Notes under the pieces: generated by a model
The model's input: only the letters and a program-made list of their open reading frames with translations
Told to the model about the DNA's origin: nothing
Databases searched by the model: none
Translations under genes and position numbers: made by a program
Assembly (NCBI RefSeq): GCF_004570325.1
Contig: NZ_SPQO01000004.1
Span: 1-64,000 of the forward strand
DNA: 64,000 nt
Reading direction: 5' to 3'
Source: Mycobacterium sp. PS03-16
GTDB taxonomy: Bacteria; Actinomycetota; Actinomycetes; Mycobacteriales; Mycobacteriaceae
Part shown: positions 1 through 10,604 of the stretch, piece after piece
Layout: every line of letters begins with the position of its first letter
Numbering within the stretch: the first letter of the stretch is position 1

Positions 1-153
1 GGGCATCCCGGCGGCGGCCTCGGCCGCGCGCCGACGTTCATCGAGGGCCGCCGTCGCCCGCGCCTGCGCCGCGGCCGCCTTGGCTTTCAGTTTCTCCAGC
101 GCGGCGATCTGAGCGATGAGCGCCGCCTGATCGGTGTCAACCACTTCGAACAT
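1..153 (-). CDS. DUF222/HNH endonuclease family protein, N-terminal fragment (runs off left edge)
   Basis: Only the first 51 codons are present, reading leftward from an ATG at 153 (MFEVVDTDQAALIAQ...). The peptide is Ala-rich and helical, with a run of AAAAQARATAALDERRRAAE. This is the usual start of mycobacterial DUF222/HNH (13E12-type) proteins, which have an N-terminal DUF222 region and a C-terminal HNH nuclease motif. The HNH part is outside the window. A complete member of the same broad family sits at 60503-61768. These proteins are multicopy in mycobacteria and often linked to mobile or repetitive DNA; their cellular role is not established. The gene is truncated only by the window edge. 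Confidence 0.75.
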   Translation of the reverse strand, partial: MFEVVDTDQAALIAQIAALEKLKAKAAAAQARATAALDERRRAAEAAAGMP

Positions 154-205
154 GTGTTCGACATTACCGACGGGGTACGACAAGTCGCCGGACCTGTCAG
201 AACGG

Positions 206-1582
206 TCAGCCGTGGCCGATCCGCAGTAGCTCCGACACGCTGGTCAGCTTCACCCGCGGCCGGCCGGCGCCCTCGCCCGCCGCCCGCTCGTGCTCGTCGA
301 TCACCTGCCAGTGGTCGTCGGTGACCAGCTTCGGCTGACGCGACAGCAGCCACTCGGTCAGCTCGTCGGCGTGCTGGGCCGGGAAGTCGGCGAGCTCGGC
401 CGCCCGCAGGTCGGCGAGCAGTGTGTCCACGGTGGCCTGCGAGTCCTTCTTGTTGCTGCCGATCACCCCGGACGGCCCGCGTTTGATCCAGCCGACGACG
501 TACTCGTTGCGGCGCCCTTCGATGCGGCCGTCGGCGTGCGGGATGGTGCCCGAGCGCTCGTCGAACGGCAGGCCCGGCGTGGGCACACCGCGGTAGCCGA
601 CCGCGCGCACCACCAGTTGCGCGGGCAGCTCCTCGCGTTCGCCGGTGTCCTTGGCGACGACGCGGCCGTTGTCGTCGACCAGCTCGTTGCGGCCCAGCAC
701 GATCGACTCGACCCGGTCGGTGCCCTTGATCTCGATGGGGGAGGTGCGGAACCGGAACACGATGCGCCGGCTCGCCCCCGTCGGCTGCTGGTCGGCGTAG
801 CTGCGCAACACCTTCACGTTCTGCTTGACCGTCTTGCCCGCCGCCTCGAGGTCCGCGTCGGTGATGTCGGCGAAATCGGCGGGGTCGACCACCACGTCGA
901 CGTCGCCGAGACCCTCCAGGGCGCCGAGTTCGCGCAGCTCGAGCGTGGTGAACGTGGCCTGCAGCGGTCCGCGGCGGCCGATCACCACCACCTCCTCGAC
1001 ACCGCACGGCTGCAGCGACTTCAGCGCGTGGTCGGCGATATCGGTGCGGGCCAGCGCCTTCGGATCGGTGATCAGGATGCGCGCCACGTCGAGCGCCACG
1101 TTGCCGTTGCCGACCACGACGGCGCGCGCCCCCGACAGGTCCGGTGAGATCCGCTCGAAGTGCGGGTGGGCGTTGTACCAGCCGACGAAGTCGACGGCGG
1201 CGACGCTGCCCGGAAGGTCCTCGCCGGGGATGTTCAGCGACCGGTCGGATTGCGCCCCGACCGCGTAGACCACCGCGTCGTAGCGTTCGGCCAGCTCCTC
1301 GGCCTGCACGTGTTCGCCGACGGCGATGTTGCCGAAGAACCGGAACCGCGGATCGCTCGACGTCTTCTCGAACTGAGCGCTGATCGACTTGATCTTCGGA
1401 TGGTCGGGCGCCACGCCGGACCGCACCAGCCCCCACGGCGTAGGCAGCATCTCCAACATGTCGACCCGCACGTCGCGGGCGGTGTCGGAGGAATCGGCGG
1501 ACTTCAGCAGAGACGACGCGGCGAAATAGCCGGAAGGGCCGGATCCGACGATCGCGACGTGGTACGGGCGCTGTTGGGGCAT
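206..1582 (-). CDS. fprA: NADPH-ferredoxin reductase FprA
   Basis: FAD-dependent oxidoreductase of the adrenodoxin-reductase type, about 458 residues (the M. tuberculosis protein is about the same). It passes electrons from NADPH to ferredoxins, which feed P450s and other enzymes. The N-terminus HVAIVGSGPSGYFAA is the FAD-binding Rossmann motif. A second nucleotide-binding GNGNVALDVAR follows near the middle, and the family segment TPWGLVRSGVAPDHP is present. I chose the ATG at 1582 because it starts just before the FAD motif; the longer frame to 1654 would add 24 residues with no family counterpart. It is divergent from prfB, the same arrangement as Rv3106/Rv3105c. Confidence 0.95.
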   Translation of the reverse strand: MPQQRPYHVAIVGSGPSGYFAASSLLKSADSSDTARDVRVDMLEMLPTPWGLVRSGVAPDHPKIKSISAQFEKTSSDPRFRFFGNIAVGEHVQAEELAERYDAVVYAVGAQSDRSLNIPGEDLPGSVAAVDFVGWYNAHPHFERISPDLSGARAVVVGNGNVALDVARILITDPKALARTDIADHALKSLQPCGVEEVVVIGRRGPLQATFTTLELRELGALEGLGDVDVVVDPADFADITDADLEAAGKTVKQNVKVLRSYADQQPTGASRRIVFRFRTSPIEIKGTDRVESIVLGRNELVDDNGRVVAKDTGEREELPAQLVVRAVGYRGVPTPGLPFDERSGTIPHADGRIEGRRNEYVVGWIKRGPSGVIGSNKKDSQATVDTLLADLRAAELADFPAQHADELTEWLLSRQPKLVTDDHWQVIDEHERAAGEGAGRPRVKLTSVSELLRIGHG

Positions 1583-1726
1583 GTGAGGGTGCCTTCTGTC
1601 GCTGCCCGGCCACGCGCAATGGGCTGTCGCGACGCGGTCGGGCTGGTTACCCACCCGACTCTAAACGCGGGGCCGTCCAGCCGCCGGAAGTCACGGCGAA
1701 CCGGCGCGCCGGTACGCTGATTTCCC

Positions 1727-2831
<1,105 letters not shown>

Positions 2832-2842
<11 letters not shown>

Positions 2843-3791
2843 GACGCTCCTCGCGAATCCGATCGCCGACGGCTGGTACAACTTCTGGCACGGTGAGATC
2901 GGCGCCTGGTTGCTGACCAAGGGCGTGCAGATCGCGCTGCTGGTCATCGGCGCACTGCTGGCCGCCCGGTTCATCAACTGGACCGCGCGCCGCGTGACCC
3001 GGCGCATCGACGCCGAATACCAGGAGAGCGATCAGCTGGTCCGCTCCGAGAGCGCCAAACACCGTCAGGCCGTGGCGTCGGTGATCTCCTGGGTGTCGAT
3101 CGCGGTGCTGTTCGTGGTGGTCGCCGTGCAGATCACGTCGGTGATCAACGTGCCGGTCGGCTCGCTGGTGGCGCCCGCGGCGGTGCTCGGTGCGGCGCTC
3201 GGTTTCGGCGCCCAGAAGCTGGTGCAGGACCTGCTGGCCGGATTCTTCATCATCACCGAACGCCAGTACGGGTTCGGCGACCTGGTCCAGCTCAACATGA
3301 TCGGCGCGACGGACGCCGCCGAGGGCACGGTCGAAGAGGTCACGCTGCGGGTGACCAAGCTGCGTACCAGCGAGGGCGAGGTGTTCACGGTCCCCAACGG
3401 CAACATCGTCCGCTCGCTCAACATGTCGAAGGACTGGGCCCGGGCCGTCGTCGACATCCCCGTGCCCACCACCGCCGACCTCAACCGCGTCAACGAGCTG
3501 CTGCACGCGGTCGGTGAAGACGCCATGGAGGACAAGGCGCTACGGGCGCTGCTGCTCGACACCCCGCAGCTGATGGGCGTGGAGAGCATCGAGGTCGACA
3601 CTGTGAACCTGCGGATGGTGGCCCGCACGCTGCCCGGCAAGCAGTTCGAGGTCGGCCGGCGGTTGCGCATCCGCATCATCGCCGCCCTCAACCGGGCCGG
3701 CATCGCCACCTCCGACCACAGTCCGAAGGTCGACACCATCGGCGGCCACGGCGAGGCGCCGGTGCCGAGCCGGACGGAGTCGAAGCAGTGA
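2832..3791 (+). CDS. MscS-family mechanosensitive ion channel
   Basis: Membrane protein of 319 residues. It has hydrophobic helices near residues 25-48 and 80-100, then the pore-lining Ala/Gly-rich helix ([23 protein letters not shown]), then the beta domain (FGDLVQ... [24 protein letters not shown]). This is the classic MscS layout, and such channels release solutes on hypo-osmotic shock. The ATG lies inside the end of prfB, so translation is probably coupled. It matches Rv3104c by position. The last ~25 residues are polar and unstructured. Confidence 0.9.
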
Positions 3792-4279
3792 GCCTCGTGC
3801 AGCGGATCCAGGGTTGGCGCAACAACCACCACGGATGGCCCCGCTACATGCCGGGCGGACGGGTGCGCACGTCCACCGTGGGGCTCGTGGTCGCGTTCAT
3901 TGCGCTGTCCTGGCTCCAGCAGATCTACACACCGCCTGCCCCCGCGCCGGAACCCCCGGCGCAGCAGATCGTCCCACCCGGATTCGTACCCGACCCGGAC
4001 TACACCTGGGTGCCGCGCACCCAGGTGCAGGAGCCCACCACGCGCCGCGCCCCGACGACGACGACCACCACGACGCCGACGCCGACGACCACAACACCCA
4101 CGTCGCCGACCACCCCGACCACTCCGACGACGCCCACGTCGCCGACCACGTCGACCCCGACGACCACCGTGACCGACCCCGACGGACCCGGTTTGCTGCC
4201 CCCGCAGACCGTGACGGTCACTCCCACCACCGAGTCACCGGCGCCGCTGTTCCCGGGACTTCCCGTCCCGCCGCCGTAG
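3788..4279 (+). CDS. Pro/Thr-rich membrane-anchored protein of the ftsE locus
   Basis: Hypothetical protein of 163 residues, equivalent by position to Rv3103c. The N-terminus has [13 protein letters not shown] followed by one transmembrane helix ([19 protein letters not shown], about residues 29-47). The rest is Pro-rich and then almost pure Thr/Pro/Ser (residues ~90-140), so it is probably an extended extracytoplasmic stalk, possibly glycosylated. The GTG start overlaps the MscS stop (GTGA). The repetitive Thr codons (ACC/ACG) make the DNA low in complexity over about 4050-4170. Its role is unknown; a cell-envelope function near FtsEX is inferred from context only. Confidence 0.8.
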   Translation: MSLVQRIQGWRNNHHGWPRYMPGGRVRTSTVGLVVAFIALSWLQQIYTPPAPAPEPPAQQIVPPGFVPDPDYTWVPRTQVQEPTTRRAPTTTTTTTPTPTTTTPTSPTTPTTPTTPTSPTTSTPTTTVTDPDGPGLLPPQTVTVTPTTESPAPLFPGLPVPPP

Positions 4280-4319
4280 CCGTCGCCGCGGCGGCGCACC
4301 GCTACACTGGCGTGCCGTG

Positions 4320-5009
4320 ATGATCACCCTCGACCATGTGACCAAGCAGTACAAGTCCTCGGCGCGGCCCGCGCTGGACAACGTGTCACTCAAGATCGAC
4401 AAGGGTGAGTTCGTGTTCCTCATCGGGCCGTCGGGCTCGGGTAAGTCGACGTTCATGCGGCTGCTGCTGGCCGAGGACTCACCGACCTCCGGTGACATCC
4501 GGGTGTCGAAGTTCCATGTCAACAAGCTGCCCGGCCGGCACGTCCCGAGCCTGCGTCAGGTGATCGGCTGCGTGTTCCAGGACTTCCGGCTGCTGCAGCA
4601 GAAGACGGTGTTCGAGAACGTCGCGTTCGCGCTCGAGGTGATCGGCAAGAAACCCGACACCATCAACCGGGTGGTCCCGGACGTCTTGGAGATGGTGGGG
4701 CTGTCGGGCAAGGCGAACCGGCTGCCGGGCGAACTGTCCGGCGGGGAACAGCAGCGCGTGGCCATCGCGCGCGCGTTCGTCAACCGGCCGCTGGTGCTGC
4801 TGGCCGACGAGCCCACCGGCAACCTCGACCCCGAGACCAGTAAAGACATCATGGACCTGCTGGAGCGCATCAACCGCACCGGCACGACGGTGCTGATGGC
4901 CACCCACGACCACCACATCGTCGACTCGATGCGCCAGCGCGTGCTCGAACTCGAGCTGGGCCGCCTGGTCCGCGACGAGCAGCGCGGTGTCTACGGAATG
5001 GATCGCTAA
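4320..5009 (+). CDS. ftsE: Cell division ATP-binding protein FtsE
   Basis: ABC ATPase of 229 residues that pairs with FtsX to control septal peptidoglycan hydrolases. Walker [10 protein letters not shown] is at residues 36-44. The ABC signature LSGGEQQ, Walker B VLLADEP and the H-loop (MATHDHH) are all intact. I chose the ATG at 4320 ([12 protein letters not shown]), which matches the family start; a GTG three bases upstream is also possible. The stop is directly followed by the GTG of ftsX, so the two are translated as a pair. Confidence 0.96.
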   Translation: MITLDHVTKQYKSSARPALDNVSLKIDKGEFVFLIGPSGSGKSTFMRLLLAEDSPTSGDIRVSKFHVNKLPGRHVPSLRQVIGCVFQDFRLLQQKTVFENVAFALEVIGKKPDTINRVVPDVLEMVGLSGKANRLPGELSGGEQQRVAIARAFVNRPLVLLADEPTGNLDPETSKDIMDLLERINRTGTTVLMATHDHHIVDSMRQRVLELELGRLVRDEQRGVYGMDR

Positions 5010-5903
5010 GTGCGTTTTGGATTCCTGATCAATGAGGTCCTGACCGGACTTCGTCGCAACGTCACGATGACGGTCGCGATGATCCTCACGACCGCGATCT
5101 CGATCGGTCTGTTCGGCGGCGGCATGCTGGTGATCCGCCTGGCCGACAACTCGCGCGACATCTACCTGGACCGGGTGGAGAGCCAGGTGTTCCTCACCCC
5201 TGAGGTGTCGGCGAGCGATCCGACGTGCGACGCCGAACCGTGCCGGGGTCTGCGCACCCAGCTCGAGGGCCGCGACGACGTGCAGTCGGTGGTCTTCCTC
5301 AACCGCGACGACGCCTACGAGGACGCGATCCGCAAGTTCCCGCAGTACAGGGACGTCGCGGGCAAGGATGCGTTCCCGGCGTCGTTCGTGGTGAAGCTGA
5401 AGAACCCCGAACAGCACGAGGAGTTCGACCAGGCGATGGTCGGCCAACCCGGGGTGCAGGGCGTCCAGAACCAGAAGGACCTGGTCGACCGGTTGTTCGC
5501 CGTGCTCGACGGGTTGAGTAACGCCGCATTCGCCGTGGCGTTGGTGCAGGCCATCGGCGCGGTGCTGCTGATCGCCAACATGGTCCAAGTGGCGGCCTAC
5601 ACGCGGCGCACCGAGGTCGGCATCATGCGGCTGGTCGGGGCGAGTCGCTGGTACACCCAGCTGCCGTTCCTCCTGGAGGCGATGCTGGCCGCGCTGATCG
5701 GCGTGGTCATCGCGGTGCTGGGCCTGGTGGTGGTGCGCGCGGCGTTCCTGGAGAACGCGCTCGACCAGTTCTATCGGGCCAACCTGATCGCGCGGATCGA
5801 CTACGCCGACATCCTCTACATCTCGCCGATCCTGTTCTTCCTCGGCGTGGCGATGGCCGGCGTCACCGCCTACGTCACGTTGCGCCTCTACGTGCGAAGG
5901 TAG
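5010..5903 (+). CDS. ftsX: Cell division protein FtsX
   Basis: Integral membrane partner of FtsE, 297 residues as in M. tuberculosis. One transmembrane helix is near residues 22-42. A large extracytoplasmic loop (~45-170) carries a Cys pair (DPTCDAEPC). Three more helices (about 172-195, 222-248, 268-290) form the FtsX/MacB permease domain. The extracellular loop is the part known to bind peptidoglycan hydrolases such as RipC in mycobacteria. The GTG start abuts the ftsE stop; smpB follows after 3 bases. Confidence 0.95.
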   Translation: MRFGFLINEVLTGLRRNVTMTVAMILTTAISIGLFGGGMLVIRLADNSRDIYLDRVESQVFLTPEVSASDPTCDAEPCRGLRTQLEGRDDVQSVVFLNRDDAYEDAIRKFPQYRDVAGKDAFPASFVVKLKNPEQHEEFDQAMVGQPGVQGVQNQKDLVDRLFAVLDGLSNAAFAVALVQAIGAVLLIANMVQVAAYTRRTEVGIMRLVGASRWYTQLPFLLEAMLAALIGVVIAVLGLVVVRAAFLENALDQFYRANLIARIDYADILYISPILFFLGVAMAGVTAYVTLRLYVRR

Positions 5904-5906
5904 AGC

Positions 5907-6398
5907 GTGGCGAAAAAACCGGTGGTCAAAGACCGCAACAACCAGGTCATCGCGAGCAACCGCAAGGCCCGGCACAACTACGCCATCCTCGACACCTACG
6001 AGGCCGGGATCGCTTTGGTCGGCACCGAGGTGAAGAGCCTGCGCGACGGCCAGGCCTCGCTGGCCGACGCATTCGCCACCGTCGACGACGGCGAGATCTG
6101 GTTGCGCAACCTGCACATCCCGGAGTATCACCACGGCACCTGGACCAACCATGCGCCGCGCCGCAACCGCAAGCTGCTCCTGCACCGCAAGCAGATCGAC
6201 CAGCTGCTGGGCAAGATCAAGGACGGCAACCTGACCCTGGTGCCGCTGTCGCTGTACTTCACCGAGGGCAAGGTCAAGGTGGAACTGGCGCTGGCCCGAG
6301 GCAAGCAGGCGCACGACAAGCGTCAGGACATCGCGCGCCGGGACGCGCAACGCGAGGTCGTCCGCGAACTGGGCCGCCGCGCCAAGGGCAAGTTCTGA
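5907..6398 (+). CDS. smpB: tmRNA-binding protein SmpB
   Basis: RNA-binding protein of 163 residues that delivers tmRNA to stalled ribosomes. Family features are [18 protein letters not shown] near the N-terminus, the [10 protein letters not shown] strand, and a basic C-terminal tail (residues ~135-163) that enters the mRNA channel. The GTG start is 3 bases after ftsX. Its RNA partner, ssrA, lies 2.4 kb downstream on the same strand, separated by the GGDEF-EAL gene, so the whole trans-translation module is together. Confidence 0.96.
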   Translation: MAKKPVVKDRNNQVIASNRKARHNYAILDTYEAGIALVGTEVKSLRDGQASLADAFATVDDGEIWLRNLHIPEYHHGTWTNHAPRRNRKLLLHRKQIDQLLGKIKDGNLTLVPLSLYFTEGKVKVELALARGKQAHDKRQDIARRDAQREVVRELGRRAKGKF

Positions 6399-6461
6399 CT
6401 CATCACTGCGCGTTCGCAACGATTTGCCCGGTCAGCTGACGGCTCCTGCAGACGCCGATTA

Positions 6462-8765
6462 ATGTTGCTGAGCGGAGCCGTCGGAAGAGGGGCGTTGTCG
6501 ATCAAGGGCTACCCGTTCCATCTCGGGCTCCTCGTGACGGTCATCGTCGCAGTGTTGGTCAACGCCTCCGCCCCGTGGGGCGACCACGTGGCCCGGATCG
6601 GCGAGGTGGTCCTCCAGGCGAGCGTCGGCGTCTCGGTCATGGTTTGCGCTGCGGTGGTCGCCCGACGAGAGCGCGGTGTCGCGAAGACCTGGCGGTTGCT
6701 GGTGCTGGCGGCGATGTCGAGCTGGCTGATCGCCGAGTCGTTGTGGTGGCTGAGCGGTCCCGTCGTCGATGACGGACCCGCACCGGCAGTCGGCGTGGTC
6801 GCCTACTTCCTGCCGCCGGTGCTGTCGCTGGCCGCGATGGTCCTGCTGGCCCGCGCCGGTAATGGCGCCGCCGGGCGGGCGGACGGATCCGGCCGGCCGT
6901 CGCGCATCGTCGCCGTTCTCGACGGACTGGTGGCCGCGGCGTCGTTCTCGATCCTGATGATCCTGGCCGGGGCGGGAGCGGTGACCGGGGCGTCGGTACC
7001 GCGGTCGGACAGCGTGGCGGTGGTCGTGGCGTACTCGCTGCTCGAGCTCGCCGTCGTGGTGGTCGCGGTGCTGATGGCGATGGCCTTCCCGCGCAACCGC
7101 CGTTACCGCGGCAATTACCTGCTGCTGTCGACCGGGGTGCTGCTGATCGCCTCGTCGGAACGCCTGATCGCGTATCTGTACAGCGTCGACATGGCGGGTG
7201 CGGTCATGTGGGGTGCGGTCGGTTTCACGCTGGGACCCCTTCTGATCTTGTTCGCGGTGCTCGATCGGCCCTCGCGTGAGCGGGCCGGAACCGGCGAGGA
7301 CGCCATGGACTGGGCCCAACTGGTGATGCCCTACATCGCGTTCATCGGCGTCGCCAACCTGCTGGCGTTCCACCTGATCATCGGTCGCCGACTGGGCGTT
7401 CTGGTCATCTGCGTGACGCTGCTGCTGGTGGTGTTGATCGCGGTCCGGCAGGTGATCGCGATGCGCGCCCAACGGCAGCTGACCGGGCGGCTCTACGAGG
7501 TGCAGCGCCGGCTCGCCCATCAGGTGCACCACGATTCGCTGACCGGTCTGCCCAACCGGGTGCTGTTCGCCGAGCGGCTCGAAGAAGCGATCGACGCGGG
7601 CCGGTTCGTGCTGATCTTCGTCGACCTCGACGACTTCAAGGAGGTCAACGATCAGTTCGGCCACGCGGCGGGCGACGAGCTGCTGCGCGCGGTCGGGGAA
7701 CGGCTGCAGCGGTGCGTCACCCCGGCCGACACGCTCGCCCGCATCGGCGGCGACGAGTTCGCGATCCTGGTCGACGGTGAGCACGATGCGCCGGAGGTGG
7801 TCGCCGACCGCCTGCGGGTCGCGCTGCGTCAGCCGTTCGCCGTGCACGGATCCTCGGTCCGGGTGCATGCCAGCATGGGCCTGGTCCGGCCGAGCATCAA
7901 CGGGTCCGCACCCACCCCCGACGACCTGCTCCGGCAGGCCGACATCTCGATGTACGCGGGCAAGCGACTCGGCAAGAACACCGCGGTGGTCTATCAACCG
8001 TCGGCCGGTGAATCCATCGACTTCCCGACCGCGCTGCGCCTGGCCGGGGGCGGGGCACCGGACGGGTTCGGCATCGCCTATCAGCCGGTTGTCCGGTTGC
8101 CCGACGGACATCCGACGGCGATCGAGGCGCTGGCCCGGTGGACCGCGCCGAGCGGCATTCAGATTCCGCCGGAGACGTTCGTCGCGGTGGCCGAGTCCGC
8201 TGGGCTCGGTGCGGTCCTCGACCATCTCGTGCTCGATCTGGCGTGTCGCGAGGTGGTGGCCGCCGGGTTGGACCTCGACATCCACATCAACGTCGGCGCG
8301 GCGCGGCTGGGCAACCGCGAGTTCGAACAGCGGTTGGCGGCGACGCTGGCCCGGCACGGTCTGCCGCCGAGCCGGCTGGTCGTGGAGATCACCGAGAAGG
8401 TGCCGATCGTCGACCTCGCGGACGGCGCCGCCGCGATCCGCCGGTTGACGGCCAGCGGTGTGAAGGTCGCGCTCGACGACTTCGGCGCGGGCTACAACTC
8501 GCTGGTCTACCTGCACTCGCTGCCGGTGCAGATCGTCAAGCTCGACCGCAGCCTGGCCGTCGGCGCGGAGGCCGATGTGACGTTGTACCGCTCGGTGATC
8601 GGGCTGTGCCATGCGCTGGGGTTGGAGGTGATCGCCGAGGGGATCGAATCGCGCGCGCAGGCCGACATGATCGCCGCCGCGGGTGGCCACCTCGTGCAGG
8701 GGCACCTGTTCGGACGGGCGATGCCGATCGGTGAGCTCGTCGACGCGCTGGCGGCCCGCCCCTGA
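6462..8765 (+). CDS. Membrane GGDEF-EAL cyclic-di-GMP protein
   Basis: Protein of 767 residues. The N-terminal ~340 residues hold about nine hydrophobic helices. A GGDEF domain follows (motif GGDEF at 429-433) and then an EAL domain (EAL at 555-557; later ITEK, DDFGAGYNSL, KLDRS, EGIES and QGHLFG). Both catalytic signatures look intact, so it could make and break c-di-GMP. The inhibitory I-site position upstream of GGDEF reads TPAD instead of RxxD, so feedback inhibition is probably lost. The N-terminus is uncertain: the ATG at 6462 has little Shine-Dalgarno support and a TTG at 6495 is also possible. It sits between smpB and ssrA. Confidence 0.88.
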   Translation: MLLSGAVGRGALSIKGYPFHLGLLVTVIVAVLVNASAPWGDHVARIGEVVLQASVGVSVMVCAAVVARRERGVAKTWRLLVLAAMSSWLIAESLWWLSGPVVDDGPAPAVGVVAYFLPPVLSLAAMVLLARAGNGAAGRADGSGRPSRIVAVLDGLVAAASFSILMILAGAGAVTGASVPRSDSVAVVVAYSLLELAVVVVAVLMAMAFPRNRRYRGNYLLLSTGVLLIASSERLIAYLYSVDMAGAVMWGAVGFTLGPLLILFAVLDRPSRERAGTGEDAMDWAQLVMPYIAFIGVANLLAFHLIIGRRLGVLVICVTLLLVVLIAVRQVIAMRAQRQLTGRLYEVQRRLAHQVHHDSLTGLPNRVLFAERLEEAIDAGRFVLIFVDLDDFKEVNDQFGHAAGDELLRAVGERLQRCVTPADTLARIGGDEFAILVDGEHDAPEVVADRLRVALRQPFAVHGSSVRVHASMGLVRPSINGSAPTPDDLLRQADISMYAGKRLGKNTAVVYQPSAGESIDFPTALRLAGGGAPDGFGIAYQPVVRLPDGHPTAIEALARWTAPSGIQIPPETFVAVAESAGLGAVLDHLVLDLACREVVAAGLDLDIHINVGAARLGNREFEQRLAATLARHGLPPSRLVVEITEKVPIVDLADGAAAIRRLTASGVKVALDDFGAGYNSLVYLHSLPVQIVKLDRSLAVGAEADVTLYRSVIGLCHALGLEVIAEGIESRAQADMIAAAGGHLVQGHLFGRAMPIGELVDALAARP

Positions 8766-8849
8766 TTGCACGCGGGAAGAAATCCGTGGAGTCCGCGGTT
8801 GAGTCTCGCGTAGGATGGACAGTCCTGTCGAAGGTCGGCAGGGATGCGA

Positions 8850-9217
8850 GGGGCTGAACGGTTTCGACTTCGCGCATCGAATCAAGGGAAGCGTGCCGGT
8901 GCAGGCAAGAGACCACCGTAAGCGTCGTTGCAACCAATTAAGCGCCGATACCAATCAGCGCGATTACGCTCTCGCTGCCTAAGCGAAGCTAATCCGTCAG
9001 ACCGGGAGGGCCCTCGGCCCGGACCCTGGCGTCATCTAGAGGGACCCACCCATGGGTTCGGTCGCGGGACCCATGGGGACATCAAACAGCGACTGGGATC
9101 GTCATCCCGGCGAGTTCGCGAGACCGGGAGATCCGAGTAGAGGCACAGCGGACTGCGCACGGAGAAGCCTTGAGGGAATGCCGTAGGACCCGGGTTCGAT
9201 TCCCGGCAGCTCCACCG
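8850..9217 (+). ncRNA. ssrA: tmRNA (ssrA)
   Basis: Transfer-messenger RNA. The 5' GGGGCTG pairs with CAGCTCC near the 3' end to form the acceptor stem, and the T-arm GGTTCGATTCCC is present. The tag reading frame (8944-8979, stop TAA 8980-8982) encodes ADTNQRDYALAA, a mycobacterial-type degradation tag. After the discriminator A the encoded bases are CCG, so the mature CCA end would need processing or editing by the CCA-adding enzyme. The last 23 bases are the left attachment repeat of the integrated element, so the 3' end has been rebuilt by integration without breaking the RNA. An intrinsic terminator follows at once. Confidence 0.95.
9195..9217 (+). repeat. attL: left 23-bp direct repeat, T-arm/acceptor of ssrA
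   Basis: This 23-bp segment, beginning TTCGATTCCCGGCAGC, is repeated exactly at 19346-19368. Here it forms the end of a complete ssrA; the other copy has no ssrA body in front of it. An integrase gene starts 87 bases downstream. This is the standard signature of integration into the 3' end of a tmRNA gene. Confidence 0.93.
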
Positions 9218-9224
9218 AGAAAGC

Positions 9225-9262
9225 ACTGGTCAGGGCCAAAGGCCCTGACCAGTTTTCTTTTT
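9225..9262 (+). terminator. Element-borne terminator after ssrA
   Basis: A perfect stem of about 13 bp (ACTGGTCAGGGCC / GGCCCTGACCAGT) with an AAA loop, followed by TTTCTTTTT. It ends ssrA transcription in the integrated state. It lies inside attL, so it came with the element and replaces the native terminator now found past attR at 19371. Confidence 0.85.
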
Positions 9263-9303
9263 CCATCAACATCCCATCAACATCGCGGTCTATAGTCGCC
9301 GCC

Positions 9304-10431
9304 ATGGCATCGCTGAGGCCGGGCACCCGCAAGGACGGGACCACCTACGTCCAGGTCCTCTACCGGCTCGACGGCAAACAGACTTCCACTTCGTTCGAGG
9401 ACCTCGTGACCGCGAAGAAGTTCAAGGGCCTGGTCGAGAAGTTCGGACCCGAGCAGGCGCTGGCGGCTCTCGCCGCCGACTCGGGAGGCTCGACCACGAC
9501 GGTGGCTGAGTGGATCGAGCACCACATCGAGCATCTGACCGGTCTGCGTAAGTCGACGCTCTGGGACTACCGGTCGTATCTGAAGAAGGACATCGGACCG
9601 GCGCTCGGTGAACTCCCGCTGACCGCGCTCACCCGCGAGCACGTGGCCAAGTGGACCCAGAACATGGCCGCTGCCGGAGCATCGGGCAAGACGATCAGCA
9701 ACAAGCACGGCTTCCTGTCCTCGGCTCTGAACGCCGCCGTCCGCGCCGGGCGCATCCCCACCAACCCGGCACTGGGGCAGCGCCTGCCGACCTCGGAACG
9801 ACCGGACATGGTCTGCCTGTCCCACCAGGACTTCGCCCGTCTGCTTAACAACGTCACCGAGCACTGGAAGCCCTTGGTCGAGTTTCTAGTGGCTAGCGGT
9901 GCTCGATGGGGCGAGGCCACCGCGCTCAAGCCCTCCGACATCGATCTGACGAGCAACACGGTGAGGATCACTAGGGCCTGGAAGCGGACCTACGACCGAG
10001 GCGGCTACGAACTCGGTCCGCCCAAGACGAAGAAGTCGGTGCGCACGATCAACGTGCCGGGGGCGACGTTGAACAAACTCGACCTGACCCGCGAGTGGGT
10101 GTTCGTCAATAGAGCCGGAAGTTTCGTCAAGGGAAACGGATTCCACGATCGCGTATGGTCTGCCGCCGTCGAGCGGACCTGGCCGACGAAGGACGCCGAG
10201 GGCAACCCCATCACGAGCACCGTGGAAGCCCCCATCCTCAAACCCCGGATTCATGATCTGAGGCATAGCTGCGCGAGCTGGCTTGTCCTGGCCGGTGTTC
10301 CATTGCCCGTCATCCAGCAGCACCTCGGCCACGAATCGATCAATACCACGATCTCGCTCTACAGCCACATCGACCGGCGGTCGATGGTGGTCGCCGCCGA
10401 TGCGATCGGTGCTGCTCTCGGCGGGGAATAA
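9304..10431 (+). CDS. int: Tyrosine site-specific integrase
   Basis: Phage-type integrase of 375 residues. It has an N-terminal AP2-like arm-binding region (~1-55), a SAM-like core-binding domain (~62-155, with HIEHLTGLRKSTLWDYRSYL) and a catalytic domain. The active-site set is complete: R201, H317-x-x-R320, H343 (in LGH) and Tyr353 (SLYSHID). It starts 87 bases inside attL and reads away from ssrA, the usual place for an integrase that uses a tmRNA gene. It should catalyse recombination between the ssrA 3' end and the circular element. Confidence 0.95.
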   Translation: MASLRPGTRKDGTTYVQVLYRLDGKQTSTSFEDLVTAKKFKGLVEKFGPEQALAALAADSGGSTTTVAEWIEHHIEHLTGLRKSTLWDYRSYLKKDIGPALGELPLTALTREHVAKWTQNMAAAGASGKTISNKHGFLSSALNAAVRAGRIPTNPALGQRLPTSERPDMVCLSHQDFARLLNNVTEHWKPLVEFLVASGARWGEATALKPSDIDLTSNTVRITRAWKRTYDRGGYELGPPKTKKSVRTINVPGATLNKLDLTREWVFVNRAGSFVKGNGFHDRVWSAAVERTWPTKDAEGNPITSTVEAPILKPRIHDLRHSCASWLVLAGVPLPVIQQHLGHESINTTISLYSHIDRRSMVVAADAIGAALGGE

Positions 10432-10574
10432 GTTCTAGTTGCTATACGGGTTCTGTATTCCCGCAAGACATTTCGATATGCTGAACGCCGCTTGCGTGTT
10501 CCCTAAAGCTCTTTCGGGTCTGCTATCGTCGTTTCGACCTGCTCTGCAGGATGTGCCGAAGGAGACCCCAAGGG

Positions 10575-10593
10575 TCTGATCAGTTTGATCAGA
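10575..10593. promoter_or_regulatory. Perfect inverted repeat just upstream of the excisionase-like gene
   Basis: TCTGATCA-GTT-TGATCAGA is an 8-bp perfect inverted repeat with a 3-base spacer. It ends 11 bases before the GTG at 10605 and abuts the Shine-Dalgarno AGAAGGGG. A flanking imperfect repeat (GAAGGAGACCCC ... GGGGTCCTTC) encloses it. It could be a repressor or Xis operator, or a leader hairpin hiding the ribosome site. The rest of the 173-base gap after int (10432-10604) has AT-rich stretches with possible -10 hexamers (for example TATGCT near 10480) but no gene. Confidence 0.5.
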
Positions 10594-10604
10594 AGGGGTC
10601 CTTC

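Noticed and set aside
1583..1654. N-terminal extension of FprA
   Set aside because: The FAD motif begins directly after the ATG at 1582, and the extra residues are unlike the family.
4050..4170. CRISPR-like or microsatellite array
   Set aside because: It is the Thr/Pro codon repetition of a coding region, without spacers. No CRISPR array is seen anywhere in the window.
6459..8954. 831-residue minus-strand ORF opposite the GGDEF-EAL gene
   Set aside because: Shadow of the sense gene; it also runs into ssrA and has no recognisable domain.
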